A stretch of 64,000 nucleotides of DNA from Bartonella tribocorum CIP 105476 (GCF_000196435.1 NC_010161.1:682001-746000); one strand, 5' to 3'. Positions 10,512-20,459 are shown, counted from the first letter of the stretch. Translations and numbers: made by a program. The notes: generated by a model not told the origin, from the sequence alone.

Positions 10512-10979
10512 ATGGCAAGTCAACAAAAAGTCGTTGAAATTTATACAGATGGTGCTTGCTCAGGAAACCCTGGAGTTGGAGGTTGGGGAGCAATTTTACG
10601 CTGGAATGGTCATGAACGTGAGCTTTATGGTGGTAATGCGCATACAACAAACAATCAAATGGAACTTATGGCGGCAATTTGTGCACTAAAGGCACTTAAA
10701 GAGCCCTGTTTGGTCGATCTTTATACAGACTCAGTTTATGTGCGTAATGGTATATCTAAGTGGATTGAAGGTTGGAAAAAGAATAATTGGCGCACTGCAT
10801 CAAAAAGTCCTGTGAAAAATATGGAGCTATGGCAAACTCTTGAAGATGCTTGTTCTTGTCATGCAGTCAGATGGCACTGGGTAAAAGGGCATGCGGGCCA
10901 TCCAGAGAATGAACGCGCTGATGCCCTTGCGCGCAAAGCAATTGCACAATATCGCGAAAATGGGCGTTTTCCAACATAA
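10512..10979 (+). CDS. rnhA: Ribonuclease HI
   Basis: The 155-aa protein is full length for RNase HI, which cleaves the RNA strand of RNA-DNA hybrids. The carboxylate active site is complete: Asp13 ([11 protein letters not shown]), Glu51 (NNQMELMA), Asp73 (YTDSVYV) and Asp136 (ENERADALA), with His126 in the flexible loop VKGHAGH. It starts 5 bp after thrB and is the last gene of the ispH-thrB-rnhA run. It converges on the minus-strand gene at 11008, leaving only 28 bp between the stops. Confidence 0.96.
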   Translation: MASQQKVVEIYTDGACSGNPGVGGWGAILRWNGHERELYGGNAHTTNNQMELMAAICALKALKEPCLVDLYTDSVYVRNGISKWIEGWKKNNWRTASKSPVKNMELWQTLEDACSCHAVRWHWVKGHAGHPENERADALARKAIAQYRENGRFPT

Positions 10980-11007
10980 TTGCTGTTTGAGAATTTTTTT
11001 TCTCTTA

Positions 11008-11886
11008 TCATGGGATAGAAAGAGGGGGGGACTGTGTATGAAATAAAAATGTTCCACTTAAGGCGTGATCTTTAAAAGAAACTGTATAAAAAATTTTTTG
11101 GTTGGTTTCCTCTGGTACGAAGTAGAGTGGAGCACTAAAGAGTGTATATTCTGCATTATCACTGATTTTTTTTGCTGCTCCAATTTGCATTTCTCCTCCA
11201 TCTAAAAAGAGAGCGTAAGGCGTTGTTTTGTTGTTATTTTGTATTTTTATAAGGAGGGTGTTATTATTTTTTTCAGCGCTTATTTTTAGGGCATTTTGTG
11301 TCATGCGCGGCAAAGAATTTTGGGCATCTTTTAACAAGGAAGCGGGAAGATGTTTATTTTTAAGAGACGATGGTGAAAAATCAAAGTTAACAGTCAATGG
11401 AAGGCAGATTTTATGGCATAATCCAAGAGTGAAAGCACCACTTAAATTTTGACTCGAAGAAGATAGATTAAAAGGCAATATCACTTTATCTTTATAGCCT
11501 AATGACCAATCATTTTCTGTTTCAAAAAGCTGTGGAGTAGGATAAAAGATTTCATAAGAAACCTGTTGGTTGAAATTAAAAAAGGGTGCCATTCCTGAAT
11601 TACCTGGATTACGCCAGTATGTTTTCCATCCTGGTTTAAGCACGATTTCAATAAAGCCTTCTCTCTTTCCAGAAAGAGAAGGTTCAGTAATTGCTAATCG
11701 GATACGACCACCTTCTGATTCATACCAAGAGGTTGAGAAAAGCTGAAGTTTTTGTTTTGTTTGAGCATTTACAGAAATGTTAAGTAATTCTAAAATTATG
11801 AATGTTAAGCTTAAAGTAACGAAAATCTTTTTATAAAAGAAAGTTGCGATATTTTGTAAATTTGTAACTATGTAACTTATTTTCAT
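11008..11886 (-). CDS. Periplasmic protein with DsbD N-terminal-like (protein-disulfide reductase) domain
   Basis: The 292-aa protein has an N-terminal hydrophobic signal segment (about residues 15-40, ending near VNAQTKQ) and a domain resembling the N-terminal immunoglobulin-like domain of DsbD proteins: ESEGGRIRLAI, LKPGWKTYWRNPGNSGMAP and the cysteine pair LGLCHKICLP near residues 155-160. In DsbD this domain passes electrons to periplasmic thiol partners. Here no transmembrane or thioredoxin domain follows, so it is a stand-alone domain, a form found widely in Rhizobiales. Function beyond thiol chemistry is unknown. The ATG at 11886 gives a long N-terminal region before the signal core; a start about 15 codons later is possible. 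Confidence 0.8.
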   Translation of the reverse strand: MKISYIVTNLQNIATFFYKKIFVTLSLTFIILELLNISVNAQTKQKLQLFSTSWYESEGGRIRLAITEPSLSGKREGFIEIVLKPGWKTYWRNPGNSGMAPFFNFNQQVSYEIFYPTPQLFETENDWSLGYKDKVILPFNLSSSSQNLSGAFTLGLCHKICLPLTVNFDFSPSSLKNKHLPASLLKDAQNSLPRMTQNALKISAEKNNNTLLIKIQNNNKTTPYALFLDGGEMQIGAAKKISDNAEYTLFSAPLYFVPEETNQKIFYTVSFKDHALSGTFLFHTQSPPLSIP

Positions 11887-11939
11887 TGGAGTTTTATTTT
11901 CCTAGTGTACTAAATGAACAAACTTTTATCATGTAAATT

Positions 11940-12542
11940 ATGGAGAATAACAGATTAATGACGCAGTGTAATGGCTTTTTAGGTGGGCAATTACTCATAG
12001 CAATGCCTGGGATGAATGACAAACGCTTTATGCGTTCTGTTATTTATATTTGCGCGCATTCTGATGCTGGTGCGATGGGTATTATTCTCAATCAATTGCA
12101 TCATATTGACTTTCCAGAACTTTTGCTTCACCTTGGAGTAATAGACAGTGGACAAAAAAAATGTCTTTCTGAACCAATAAAACAATTTCCAGTTCGCTAT
12201 GGTGGTCCTGTTGATCCTTCGCGTGGTTTTGTCCTTCATTCTGATGATTATGCTTGTGAAGAAACTGTTTTTATTGCAGATAAAGTCTGTTTTACTGCGA
12301 CAATTGATATATTAAAAGCGATTAGTTGTGAACAAGGACCGCAACATGCACTGGTAGCGTTAGGTTATGCTGGGTGGAAAGCGGGTCAACTTGAGGCAGA
12401 AATTTCTACAAATGGTTGGTTAATCAGTTCGACATCACCTAGTTTTCTTTTTGAAAGTGATTTAAGTTGCAAATATGATAAAAGTTTAACACGTATGGGG
12501 ATTGATCCAACCTATCTTGCTTCTGAAATGGGACATGCGTAG
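11940..12542 (+). CDS. YqgE/AlgH family protein (UPF0301)
   Basis: The 200-aa product matches the YqgE/AlgH family: [26 protein letters not shown] at the N-terminus (given here only as the recognised region, residues about 13-36), [24 protein letters not shown] and [13 protein letters not shown]. The family is widespread and structurally known, but its biochemical role is not settled. It is divergent from the DsbD-N-like gene with 53 bp between starts. The start could be ATG 11940 or ATG 11958. It is followed by an integrase relic in the opposite orientation. Confidence 0.9.
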   Translation: MENNRLMTQCNGFLGGQLLIAMPGMNDKRFMRSVIYICAHSDAGAMGIILNQLHHIDFPELLLHLGVIDSGQKKCLSEPIKQFPVRYGGPVDPSRGFVLHSDDYACEETVFIADKVCFTATIDILKAISCEQGPQHALVALGYAGWKAGQLEAEISTNGWLISSTSPSFLFESDLSCKYDKSLTRMGIDPTYLASEMGHA

Positions 12543-12576
12543 AGTTTTTTCTGAGCTTTTTAACTTTAAACGTATT

Positions 12577-12900
12577 CTATCTTTTATGTTTTTCTTTTAA
12601 AGAAACATCCCTTAGTGTGTCTAAGGCTATTTTGCAAAGGCGCTTGTGGGTGGTATTATGATACATCCATTGAGCTCCTCCATCTTTACGCTTGTAAAGT
12701 AACAAGCTGGGCACTATCGTCATATTTTCCAGCTTCCAATATTGCGACAGCTTTTGGGACTTAAGACGATTCATGAAAAGGCATTTTCCCCCTTTTAAAA
12801 TTGTTTTTTCTTCACCTGGGCTTTCCCTACTTGTGATGTGCAAGCGAATGGTATTCAGAATTTTAATTCAAGTTGAATAACGCTAACTTATCATTATAAA
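12577..12900 (-). pseudogene. Integrase N-terminal relic (dispersed family, copy B)
   Basis: The minus strand holds an 88-codon open stretch (12577-12843), of which the last part reads LLLYKRKDGGAQWMYHN followed by ALDTLRDVSLKEK. This matches the N-terminal (DUF4102-like) domain of P4-type integrases, in which a beta-rich KRKDG..QW segment is followed by a G-x-L-x-DVSLKEAR segment. The upstream leader 'GCTAACTTATCATTATAAAT' region at 12880-12898 is shared with other copies. It stops abruptly at 12577 with no catalytic domain. This is the copy with the longest intact reading frame, but it starts with no recognisable ribosome site and is best read as a fragment. Confidence 0.7.
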
Positions 12901-15786
12901 TCAGTATCTTGTCTTATAAGGGAAATGGCTTTGAACGAGCGTAATTAATTCTTCTATGGCAAGTGGTTTCGTCACAAGTGTGCTTTGAACATATTTACAG
13001 CCTTCTTGACGAAGGAAGATTGCTTCTTTTTCATTTTCAACACCTTCTGCAATAATTTGCAAGTTAAGATCTGTTGCCATATTAATGATAGACTTGAGAA
13101 CGAGTTTCTTTTTGAGAGAGTCAATTGAGATAAGTGAACGATCAAGTTTAACCATATCAAATGGATAACGCACGAGATAGGTCAGTGACGAATAACCTGT
13201 TCCAAAATTATCGAGTGCCAGGTTCATCCCAAGTGTTTTAATTTGTTCGAGAAAGTGGGCTGATTGTTCAGGATTATTTCTTAGGACAAACTCAGATATT
13301 TCAATCATCAAGCGCCCTTTATGGAGCGGATGGCGAAGCAGAGCGGCACGCAATTGACTGATAAAACGAGGATGAATCATTTCTGCGCTTGGTAAATTAA
13401 TTGAAATAAAGAAAGACTGTTGGAAAAATTTTTCTTCTACATTTATAAGATCAACAATGGCATTATCGATGATAAATTGTGACAAATCCATAACGATTTG
13501 TTCGTTTTCTACGATCTTTATGAAATCAGAGATGTTTAATTTCCCATAAGTTGGATGATGCCATTCTACAATTGTTTCAAAACCAATAATATGCCCGTCT
13601 GATAAATTAAGAATAGGATGGTAGAGGATTTTCATCTCATGACGTTTTATGGCATAATGAATATCTTTCTCCAGAATATTCTGCTCAAGACCCAATGTGC
13701 GAAAATTAGGACGAAAAGGTTCAATATGGTTTCCTCCCATTTGTTTTGCACGAATCATTGCTAATTCACTATCATTAAAAATATCTTTAGCTGTTGATCG
13801 ACTTTCACTCCATGTAACCAATCCAATAGACGTTGAAAGGATTATTTGGTTTTCTGACAATGAAATAGGTGCTGAAATTGTTTTGTGCAAATGATCTGCA
13901 AATGCAGCAATTTTTTCTGATTCAGTTTCACTAAGTAAAATAATTGCAAAACGGTCTGCTGAAAGGCGCGATAAGGTATCTTGAAAGTTAATAAGACGAT
14001 TTAAACGACGAGCGATTATAAGGAGTACAGTATCCCCAACAGCTATGCCTAATTTACGATTAATCTGGCGAAAATTATCAAGATCAATCATAAAGACGGT
14101 TGGTCTAATTTTAATATTTGCTTTCGCCAAAGAGGTATAATTTTGTAGCCGGTCAAAGAAAATTTGTTGGTTGGGAAGACCAGTTAAGCTATCGTGGATT
14201 GCATCATGCAATAAGCGTTCTTCAGATTTTTTATGATTAGTAATATTGACAATGGTTCCAATGATACGTGTGATTTTCCCATCTTTTTGCATAGCTGGAC
14301 GTGCACGAAGAGAAAACCAATGATAATAACCGCCACCAGAAGAAAGACGAAAAATTTGATCAATACGCCCTTTTTTATTTTTAAGAATGATATCCAATAC
14401 AGCTTGAAAGCGTTCACGATCATCATAGTGCAAAGCTGAAATCCAGTTGCGCATAGTCCCATTGAGGTTGTGGATTTCAGTACCAAAAAGGGTTGTCATA
14501 TTTGGATGAACGACAATACGATCACGCTCAATATTCCAATCCCAAATAATATTTCCAGCTCCTTTTGCGGCGAGGACTTGTTGTTCAAGGTCAGAAAATA
14601 TTCCTTCATGGAAAGCATCATTAGAAAAAGTTTGTTGCAGAACAGTAAAACTAATGAGAAGAACGATGAGCACTAATCCTCCCGCTAATGCTGGTTGGAT
14701 AATATCATTATTTAAATGTCCTTTTATGCAAGCATGGGCTCCCACACACCAAAAGCTAATAAGCAACCATGTTGGGATAAGCATAATAGCGCGGTCATAA
14801 CTTCGAATTGAAAAATAGATGATTAACAGTATACCCAACACAGCGGTAAGGCCAAATGATAGACGGGCAATTCCTGCTGCTCTAATTGGATCATAAATAG
14901 CAAAGGCTCCTAAACTGCAAAAGGCAATGATCCAAGCGATAGCACCATAATTAAAATGATAATGCCAGCGATTAAGATTGAGATAGGTGAAAAGAAAAAT
15001 GAAAAGTGTTGCGGCAAGTGCTACTTCTGTACTAGCACGCCAGATTGGTTGTGTCGTGAGTGTAACTGCGAAGAATTTATTTAAAAAGTTGAAGTCAATA
15101 CCAATATAAAAAAGTACGGACCAAGCAACAGCGGCTGTTGCAGGAAACAACCCTGTTCCACGGACAACGAAGAGAACGGTTAACAAAAGTGCTAAGAGAC
15201 CTGATATTCCAAGAAGAATACCATGATAAAGTGTATAAGAATTAATGGAATCCTTATAAGCTTCAGGTTGCCATAAGTAGATTTGCGGTAGATTTTCAGA
15301 ATTAAGTTCGGCTACGAATGTAACAACAGCACCGGGATTGAGAGTAATATGAAAGATATCAGAATTCGTACTAGGTTGACGATCGAGAGAAAAACCTTCA
15401 CTTGGTGTTATAGATTGAATCCGTGCTGATCCAAGGTCTGGCCAAAAAAATCCAGAACGCGCCATGCGGTAATGGGGTGCAACGATGAGACGATCGACTT
15501 GCTCATCTGTTGGATTTGCGAGAGAAAAAACAGCCCAATTTCCAGAAAATTTTTCACTTTTTGCCTGCACTTCAATACGCCATACAATACCATCTGGTCC
15601 TGGTGCTGTACTTGTTTTAAAAATAGAATTGTTTGTGTGATGAATTTCAATTGCTTTTGAGAGATCAAGCACAGCATCCTGAGAAGAAATCTTAACGGGC
15701 TCAATAGCGTGTGCGGATGTAAGATGGACAAAAAAACTAACGACGATAATACAAATGATGTTAATTATTTTACGCAAACTCTTCAC
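12901..15786 (-). CDS. Membrane GGDEF/EAL-domain protein with 7TM, PAS and degenerate signature motifs
   Basis: The 961-aa protein has a signal/TM segment (residues 8-28), an extracytoplasmic region to about 185, seven hydrophobic helices (about 190-390), a PAS/PAC module (about 405-530), a GGDEF domain (535-700) and an EAL domain (715-955). The cyclase signature is degenerate: SADRF replaces GGDEF near residue 607, so cyclase activity is unlikely. The EAL signature is ETI near 732 and DDFGTG is DNFGTG near 855, but the metal or catalytic residues in INLP, EISE, VKLDRS and AEGVE remain. It may be a weak c-di-GMP phosphodiesterase or a c-di-GMP receptor. It stands alone and ends next to the copy B relic. 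Confidence 0.9.
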   Translation of the reverse strand: MKSLRKIINIICIIVVSFFVHLTSAHAIEPVKISSQDAVLDLSKAIEIHHTNNSIFKTSTAPGPDGIVWRIEVQAKSEKFSGNWAVFSLANPTDEQVDRLIVAPHYRMARSGFFWPDLGSARIQSITPSEGFSLDRQPSTNSDIFHITLNPGAVVTFVAELNSENLPQIYLWQPEAYKDSINSYTLYHGILLGISGLLALLLTVLFVVRGTGLFPATAAVAWSVLFYIGIDFNFLNKFFAVTLTTQPIWRASTEVALAATLFIFLFTYLNLNRWHYHFNYGAIAWIIAFCSLGAFAIYDPIRAAGIARLSFGLTAVLGILLIIYFSIRSYDRAIMLIPTWLLISFWCVGAHACIKGHLNNDIIQPALAGGLVLIVLLISFTVLQQTFSNDAFHEGIFSDLEQQVLAAKGAGNIIWDWNIERDRIVVHPNMTTLFGTEIHNLNGTMRNWISALHYDDRERFQAVLDIILKNKKGRIDQIFRLSSGGGYYHWFSLRARPAMQKDGKITRIIGTIVNITNHKKSEERLLHDAIHDSLTGLPNQQIFFDRLQNYTSLAKANIKIRPTVFMIDLDNFRQINRKLGIAVGDTVLLIIARRLNRLINFQDTLSRLSADRFAIILLSETESEKIAAFADHLHKTISAPISLSENQIILSTSIGLVTWSESRSTAKDIFNDSELAMIRAKQMGGNHIEPFRPNFRTLGLEQNILEKDIHYAIKRHEMKILYHPILNLSDGHIIGFETIVEWHHPTYGKLNISDFIKIVENEQIVMDLSQFIIDNAIVDLINVEEKFFQQSFFISINLPSAEMIHPRFISQLRAALLRHPLHKGRLMIEISEFVLRNNPEQSAHFLEQIKTLGMNLALDNFGTGYSSLTYLVRYPFDMVKLDRSLISIDSLKKKLVLKSIINMATDLNLQIIAEGVENEKEAIFLRQEGCKYVQSTLVTKPLAIEELITLVQSHFPYKTRY

Positions 15787-15961
15787 AATGTCCCACTCTC
15801 AATATTTTAGGGTGTTTAATTTTCATTTAGATTTTTGAGAAAAAACGTCCACCTTATTATAATTTATTTACATAATAAATTGTTATCGTTTTCTCTTAAA
15901 TTATATGATTTTATATACAAATAGACCATTTACCCATTTTCTTCAATGAAACTTAAAGCGG

Positions 15962-16246
15962 ATGGAATTTTATATTTTAAAAAGGGCAAAGTTAAATCAT
16001 GAATTTCTAAATTTCACGGATATATCTTTACGCATTAAATCCCTCTATCACATGAAGGAGGAATTGGATAGTTTTGTACGCTCCTTTACCCAATATTTCC
16101 AAAACTTATTTAATGAGAAGAGTTTTAGTGGTAAATTTAATGATAAGATAAAATATATTGATATTCATTGTAATGCTTCTTTAGAGAAGCAGTTTTTTAT
16201 TTTATCTTACATGAAAGAGTTGACGTTAAATCATCAAAATTCATGA
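15962..16246 (+). CDS. Hypothetical 94-aa ORF (doubtful)
   Basis: An open frame lies between the divergent GGDEF/EAL gene and the end of the M16 peptidase gene, overlapping the latter's last 50 bases. The product is hydrophilic with mixed composition (YHMKEELDSFVRSFTQYF) and has no signal or membrane segment that I recognise. No convincing ribosome site precedes the ATG. It is listed because it is the only candidate in the 410-bp spacer (15787-16196). It may be chance. Confidence 0.22.
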   Translation: MEFYILKRAKLNHEFLNFTDISLRIKSLYHMKEELDSFVRSFTQYFQNLFNEKSFSGKFNDKIKYIDIHCNASLEKQFFILSYMKELTLNHQNS

Positions 16247-17471
16247 GGGGTCCTACAGGTCCGACAGCAGTAAGTGTTGGCGTGGAACTTGTAAAAAGGC
16301 GATGCGCTAAATCCGTTAACCTTTTGGGTGTTATGAGATTGAGGCGTTCAATTGTTTCCGACATTGGAATGGGGCGACCGTAAAGAAGTATTTGGCGCGC
16401 AATGAGATGTGCTTGACTAGAAGGATTTTCCTGTGACATTATGAGATTAGCACGATATTGTGTTTGTGCTCGTTGGAGTTCATTGGCCTGAATATTTTTG
16501 CTCGTTTTGGAAAGTTCATCAAGAATCACAGGTAGAAGCTCTTTGAGCCCTTCTTGTCCAGTAGCCGCATGAACACCAAAAAGCCCAGTATCTGAAAACC
16601 CCCAATGAAAAGCATAAATAGAATAGCATAATCCACGTTTTTCTCTTACTTCTTGAAAAAGACGTGAGGACATTCCTCCACCAAGAATGATTGAAAGAAT
16701 TTGGGTCGCATAAAAATCACGCGCGTGATAAGCACGTCCTTCAAACCCTAGAACAATTTGAGTATCCATTAAATCGCGATATTCACGAAAGTCGCCGCCG
16801 ACATAATTGGCAAGATTAGTAGGAGAGGCGGTTGAATAGGAGCGAAAAGTGCCAAGACGATTTTCAACTTCTTTTAGAAAACTTTCGTGTTTTACAGCTC
16901 CTGCCGCAACAACAATCATGCGATCTGCACTATATTGTTTATTGATGAAATCATGAAGATCAGCAGATGTAAATGATCGAATAGTTTTAGCTGTTCCTAA
17001 AATAGAACGACCAAGGGATTGATGGCGAAAGGCTGTTTCTGTAAAATGATCAAAAACAATATCATCAGGCGTGTCATGGGCGGCACCAATTTCCTGAAAA
17101 ATGACTTGTTTTTCTCGTTCTAGTTCGTCTTCGTCAAATTTTGAATGCATCAAAATATCGGCTAAAATGTCGATAGCAAGTGGGATATCGCTTTTAAGGA
17201 CACGTGCAAAGTAAGCTGTTGTTTCAATACTGGTTGTGGCATTGATTTCACCACCAACATCTTCAATATCGGTTGCAATTTGAAAAGCAGTACGGTTTTC
17301 GGTTCCTTTAAAAGCCATATGTTCAAGCAGATGGGCAATGCCATGCTGTGTGAAGGTTTCATTGCGTGAGCCTACTTTAACCCATATTCCCAGTGCGACA
17401 CTATCAATCTGTTGCATTGTATGTGTGGCGATAGTCAAACCATTACTAAGACGACAGACATCTACATCCAT
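16197..17471 (-). CDS. M16 family zinc peptidase (mitochondrial processing peptidase-like)
   Basis: The 424-aa protein is a pitrilysin-superfamily peptidase. The inverted zinc motif HLLEH (His47, Glu50, His51) is intact in GIAHLLEHMAFKG, and the C-terminal half has the GGGMSSRLFQEVREKRGLCY segment typical of MPP-beta-like bacterial proteins (about residues 267-286). These enzymes degrade or process short peptides; alphaproteobacterial members are the closest relatives of the mitochondrial processing peptidase. thrC lies 83 bp upstream in the same direction; thrC followed by an M16 peptidase is a conserved Rhizobiales pair, probably an operon. Confidence 0.93.
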   Translation of the reverse strand: MDVDVCRLSNGLTIATHTMQQIDSVALGIWVKVGSRNETFTQHGIAHLLEHMAFKGTENRTAFQIATDIEDVGGEINATTSIETTAYFARVLKSDIPLAIDILADILMHSKFDEDELEREKQVIFQEIGAAHDTPDDIVFDHFTETAFRHQSLGRSILGTAKTIRSFTSADLHDFINKQYSADRMIVVAAGAVKHESFLKEVENRLGTFRSYSTASPTNLANYVGGDFREYRDLMDTQIVLGFEGRAYHARDFYATQILSIILGGGMSSRLFQEVREKRGLCYSIYAFHWGFSDTGLFGVHAATGQEGLKELLPVILDELSKTSKNIQANELQRAQTQYRANLIMSQENPSSQAHLIARQILLYGRPIPMSETIERLNLITPKRLTDLAHRLFTSSTPTLTAVGPVGPLMNFDDLTSTLSCKIK

Positions 17472-17554
17472 GTATTTACGACTCCATTAACAAGCTAAAT
17501 ACCTCATTGTTAAGGGTATTAGAATATTCTTGACTTAAATTAATGCAGCTAACT

Positions 17555-18952
17555 TTAATAAGATGCACGCGATTTTAAAGAAATATAATCTTTGACTGTT
17601 TTTTCATCATTAGCAAGACTTATGAAGTGTTCTTCACCTTCCATGATATCATTGAGATGAGATGGCCATGGGGCATGAAGTCCACAAGCATTTTTAATCG
17701 TATCAGGAAATTTAGCCGGATGCGCCGTGGCAAGGACGATCATTGGAATATGCGGTTTTTTATTTTCGCGCGCTACTTTAAGGGCGACGGCTGTATGTGG
17801 ATCGACAAGATATCCACTTTCTTTATAGACACGATCAATTGTTTGTGCGGTTTCAGCCATGTTACTTTTTCCAGCGGAAAAGAGAGAACGAATATTTTTG
17901 AGTTGCTTTTCATTAAGAGTGAAAGATCCCATTTTTTTCAAATTTTCCATTGCGTTGCGAATCCACATTGGATCACGATTACCACTTTCAAAAAGTAAAC
18001 GTTCAAAATTAGAAGAGACTTGAATATCCATAGAAGGTGAGGTTGTATGGACGATTGGTTGTGTTTCGTAAGTACCGCTGGTCAATGTACGTGCAAGGAT
18101 ATCATTATCATTCGTTGCAATAACCAATTGAGCAATGGGTAATCCCATACGAGCAGCAACATAACCTGCAAAAATATCACCAAAATTTCCAGTAGGAACA
18201 GTAAATGAAACAGCTCTATCAGGAGCACCTAAAGAAAGTGCAGATGAAAAATAGTAAACAATTTGCGCCATAATACGCGCCCAATTTATAGAATTAACAC
18301 CTGAAAGAGCTCTTTTTTTACGAAAATGATGATCATTAAACATTGCTTTGACAAGAGCTTGGCAATCATCAAAATTTCCTTCAATGGCAATGGCATGAAC
18401 ATTTGTACTTTGATTAGTTGTCATTTGCCGTTGTTGAATAGGTGATACACGTCCTTTAGGAAATAAAATAAAAATATCTGAGTGTTCTTTTCCAGCACAA
18501 GCTTGTATCGCAGCTCCTCCTGTATCACCCGATGTTGCGGCAATAATCGTTGCAAATCTATTTTTTTTAGTCAAAACATAATCCATTAGCCGAGAAAGAA
18601 ACTGCATTGCGACATCTTTAAAAGCTAAAGTAGGCCCATGAAAGAGTTCAAGGATAAACTCATCTGTTCCAGTTTGTCGTAACGGACAGATTGCTGGATG
18701 GTGGAAGGTTGTATAAGATTCAGCAATCATATTTTCAAAAGCTGTGTACTCGATCTCGTTATTTACAAAGGGCCATAGAAGTGTTGTAGCAATTGTTGTA
18801 TAAGACTGACCGCGAAGTGCGCGTAACGCATCAAATGATAATTGTGGAAATTTATCTGGAAGATAAAGTCCACCATCACTTGCCAGCCCTGTCATGATTG
18901 TTTCCGTAAAGCTTAAAGCAGGAGATTCACCTCTCGTGCTGATATATTGCAT
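17555..18952 (-). CDS. thrC: Threonine synthase
   Basis: ThrC converts O-phosphohomoserine to threonine with pyridoxal phosphate. The 465-aa product matches the longer proteobacterial/fungal type, starting MQYISTRGESPALSFTETI. The PLP lysine is in the LAFKDVAMQFL motif near residue 111, and SGDTGGAA and PTGNFGDIFAGY are the phosphate-binding and glycine-rich loops. Together with thrB at 9.5 kb it completes the end of the threonine branch. It is the first gene of a probable thrC-M16 peptidase operon. Confidence 0.96.
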   Translation of the reverse strand: MQYISTRGESPALSFTETIMTGLASDGGLYLPDKFPQLSFDALRALRGQSYTTIATTLLWPFVNNEIEYTAFENMIAESYTTFHHPAICPLRQTGTDEFILELFHGPTLAFKDVAMQFLSRLMDYVLTKKNRFATIIAATSGDTGGAAIQACAGKEHSDIFILFPKGRVSPIQQRQMTTNQSTNVHAIAIEGNFDDCQALVKAMFNDHHFRKKRALSGVNSINWARIMAQIVYYFSSALSLGAPDRAVSFTVPTGNFGDIFAGYVAARMGLPIAQLVIATNDNDILARTLTSGTYETQPIVHTTSPSMDIQVSSNFERLLFESGNRDPMWIRNAMENLKKMGSFTLNEKQLKNIRSLFSAGKSNMAETAQTIDRVYKESGYLVDPHTAVALKVARENKKPHIPMIVLATAHPAKFPDTIKNACGLHAPWPSHLNDIMEGEEHFISLANDEKTVKDYISLKSRASY

Positions 18953-19346
18953 AAGTTTTATCCTTTTTTATTTTTGGAAAATTGATGAAGTTATTTATTT
19001 CATGTTTTTTATAATATTTAAATTATTAAATGGATAGAAGCTTATTTTTTTCTTTTTAAATCAATAATGAAAGAAATAGTCTGAAACATTATTATTTTTG
19101 AGATATAAACGTCAAATGTTCACAAAAAATCTGTTACATTTGAGAATTTTCTCTCTTATTATTCATTTTCTTAAATTTTACAGTGTGTCTTCACTTATGT
19201 GTCTTCGTAAATAATAAAATCAAATAGATAGAATGGTATTTATTGAATAAACTTTGTTTAATTTATCATTTTGTATGCAAATTAAGGATTACATTTGTGT
19301 TATACAGTATGGTGATCTAAAGCTTATTTATAGAAAGCATAAAACA
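18953..19346. other. Gene-free AT-rich spacer upstream of thrC
   Basis: About 390 bases lie between the thrC start and the terminator of the small secreted-protein gene at 19420. I see no open frame of note. The stretch holds the thrC promoter region and many A/T runs. Confidence 0.5.
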
Positions 19347-19371
19347 GCCTGCCAAATGATGCAAGGCAGGC
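19347..19371 (-). terminator. Rho-independent terminator of the 19420 gene
   Basis: A perfect inverted repeat, GCCTGCC / GGCAGGC, lies 49 bp past the stop of the minus-strand gene, with an 11-base loop. On the minus strand it is followed by TGTTTTAT. Its high GC content stands out against the surrounding AT-rich DNA. Confidence 0.7.
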
Positions 19372-19419
19372 CGTAAAATATTCCTATTTTAAATAGAAAA
19401 ACAATTGAGTATCTTTGAA

Positions 19420-19782
19420 TTATTTTCCTTTAATTATTCCGATTGCCCATCCGATTATCCCGCTAAATATGGCCATAACAGATCCGGTCAAGAATCCAAA
19501 ACCCAAAGCTCCTATTGTAGAAAAAAAACCTAGAGTAATTGGTTCAAAAACTTTTTCAAATTTTCCTTCAATGACGGATTCATTTTTTGCTTCATGCGTG
19601 AAATTGGGTACATAAAGAGCAGCTATATTGACAGTGTTTTTCTTTTCTTGTTCGATGAGAGAAATAGTTTCCCATTGAGTATCATTTTTCAAATGATTAG
19701 CATGGACAGTTATCACTTGTGAAAGTAAAAAAGAAATCGCTATAAAAATATTTAATATGTAAGTTTTCAATCCTTTAGTCAT
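19420..19782 (-). CDS. Small secreted/membrane protein, three-member tandem family (paralogue 1)
   Basis: I do not recognise this family. The 120-aa product has a Sec-type signal peptide (TYILNIFIAISFLLSQ, cleavage probably near VHA-NHL), a hydrophilic middle of about 50 residues, a conserved EGKFEKVFEPITLG motif and a C-terminal glycine-rich hydrophobic segment of about 35 residues that could span a membrane. Two adjacent genes encode homologues with the same layout. Each has its own ribosome site and its own downstream inverted repeat, which suggests three monocistronic units made by tandem duplication. A host-facing or cell-envelope role is possible but is not shown by the sequence. Confidence 0.75.
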   Translation of the reverse strand: MTKGLKTYILNIFIAISFLLSQVITVHANHLKNDTQWETISLIEQEKKNTVNIAALYVPNFTHEAKNESVIEGKFEKVFEPITLGFFSTIGALGFGFLTGSVMAIFSGIIGWAIGIIKGK

Positions 19783-19921
19783 AATTTATCACCAATATTT
19801 TTACTTCTATTTTAATCTGAATTGAATAGATACATCGGCAGAATTAGTACACATTGAGAAAACAAAAGCATTTAAAGCTTTTTTCATTTTTAATGTGATA
19901 ATTCATTCGTTTTTTGTCATA

Positions 19922-19954
19922 AACTATGGGTAAATATAGAATATATCCATAGTT
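19922..19954. repeat. Inverted repeat downstream of paralogue 2
   Basis: Perfect 8-bp arms AACTATGG / CCATAGTT with a 17-base loop lie about 45 bp after the stop of the 19998 gene. It may act as a weak terminator, although no good T-run follows. Confidence 0.45.
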
Positions 19955-19997
19955 GATGTTTCATCCGAGAAGATCTTATTCTGCTGAACTTTTAATT

Positions 19998-20360
19998 TTA
20001 ACGAGATTTAAAATACGAGACTATTTTGCTGATTATCCACCCTATAAACATGCCTATCGTACTTGATGCATATCCAAGAGCCATCCCAATACCAAAAGTT
20101 CCGATGGTAACAGGTTCAATGACCTTTTCAACTTTTCCTTCAATGGCAGTTTCATTTTCCACATCACCATTGAGACTTGGTGTATAGAGAGAAACGGTAT
20201 GGATTGCATCCTTTCTTTTCTGTTTTATTGTAGAAACAAAATTATTCTCACGATGAGTACTATTTTGCAAATAGTTTGCATGCACATCTACAACATGAGA
20301 AAGAGAAAAGGCAGACATAATAAAAATACTCAACATATGATTTTTAAAAATTTTAATCAT
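19998..20360 (-). CDS. Small secreted/membrane protein, tandem family (paralogue 2)
   Basis: This 120-aa protein is a paralogue of its neighbours: signal peptide (HMLSIFIMSAFSLSHV, cleavage near VHA-NYL), a hydrophilic middle with TVSLYTPSLNGDVENE, the shared EGKVEKVIEPVTIG motif and a hydrophobic C-terminus with AL-G-Y-A and FIGWII segments ending in basic residues. A TGAGGTAA ribosome site sits just before the ATG. It is of the same unknown function as its paralogues. Divergence between copies is greatest in the middle and C-terminal helix, while the signal peptide and the EGK..KV.EP motif are held. Confidence 0.75.
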   Translation of the reverse strand: MIKIFKNHMLSIFIMSAFSLSHVVDVHANYLQNSTHRENNFVSTIKQKRKDAIHTVSLYTPSLNGDVENETAIEGKVEKVIEPVTIGTFGIGMALGYASSTIGMFIGWIISKIVSYFKSR

Positions 20361-20459
20361 AATTTACCTCAAATACTTTATACTATTCAATATATATGCG
20401 TAAATTTATAGTTTGGATATTTGGATATAATCTACATCATTTATATTTTGTATTATGAC

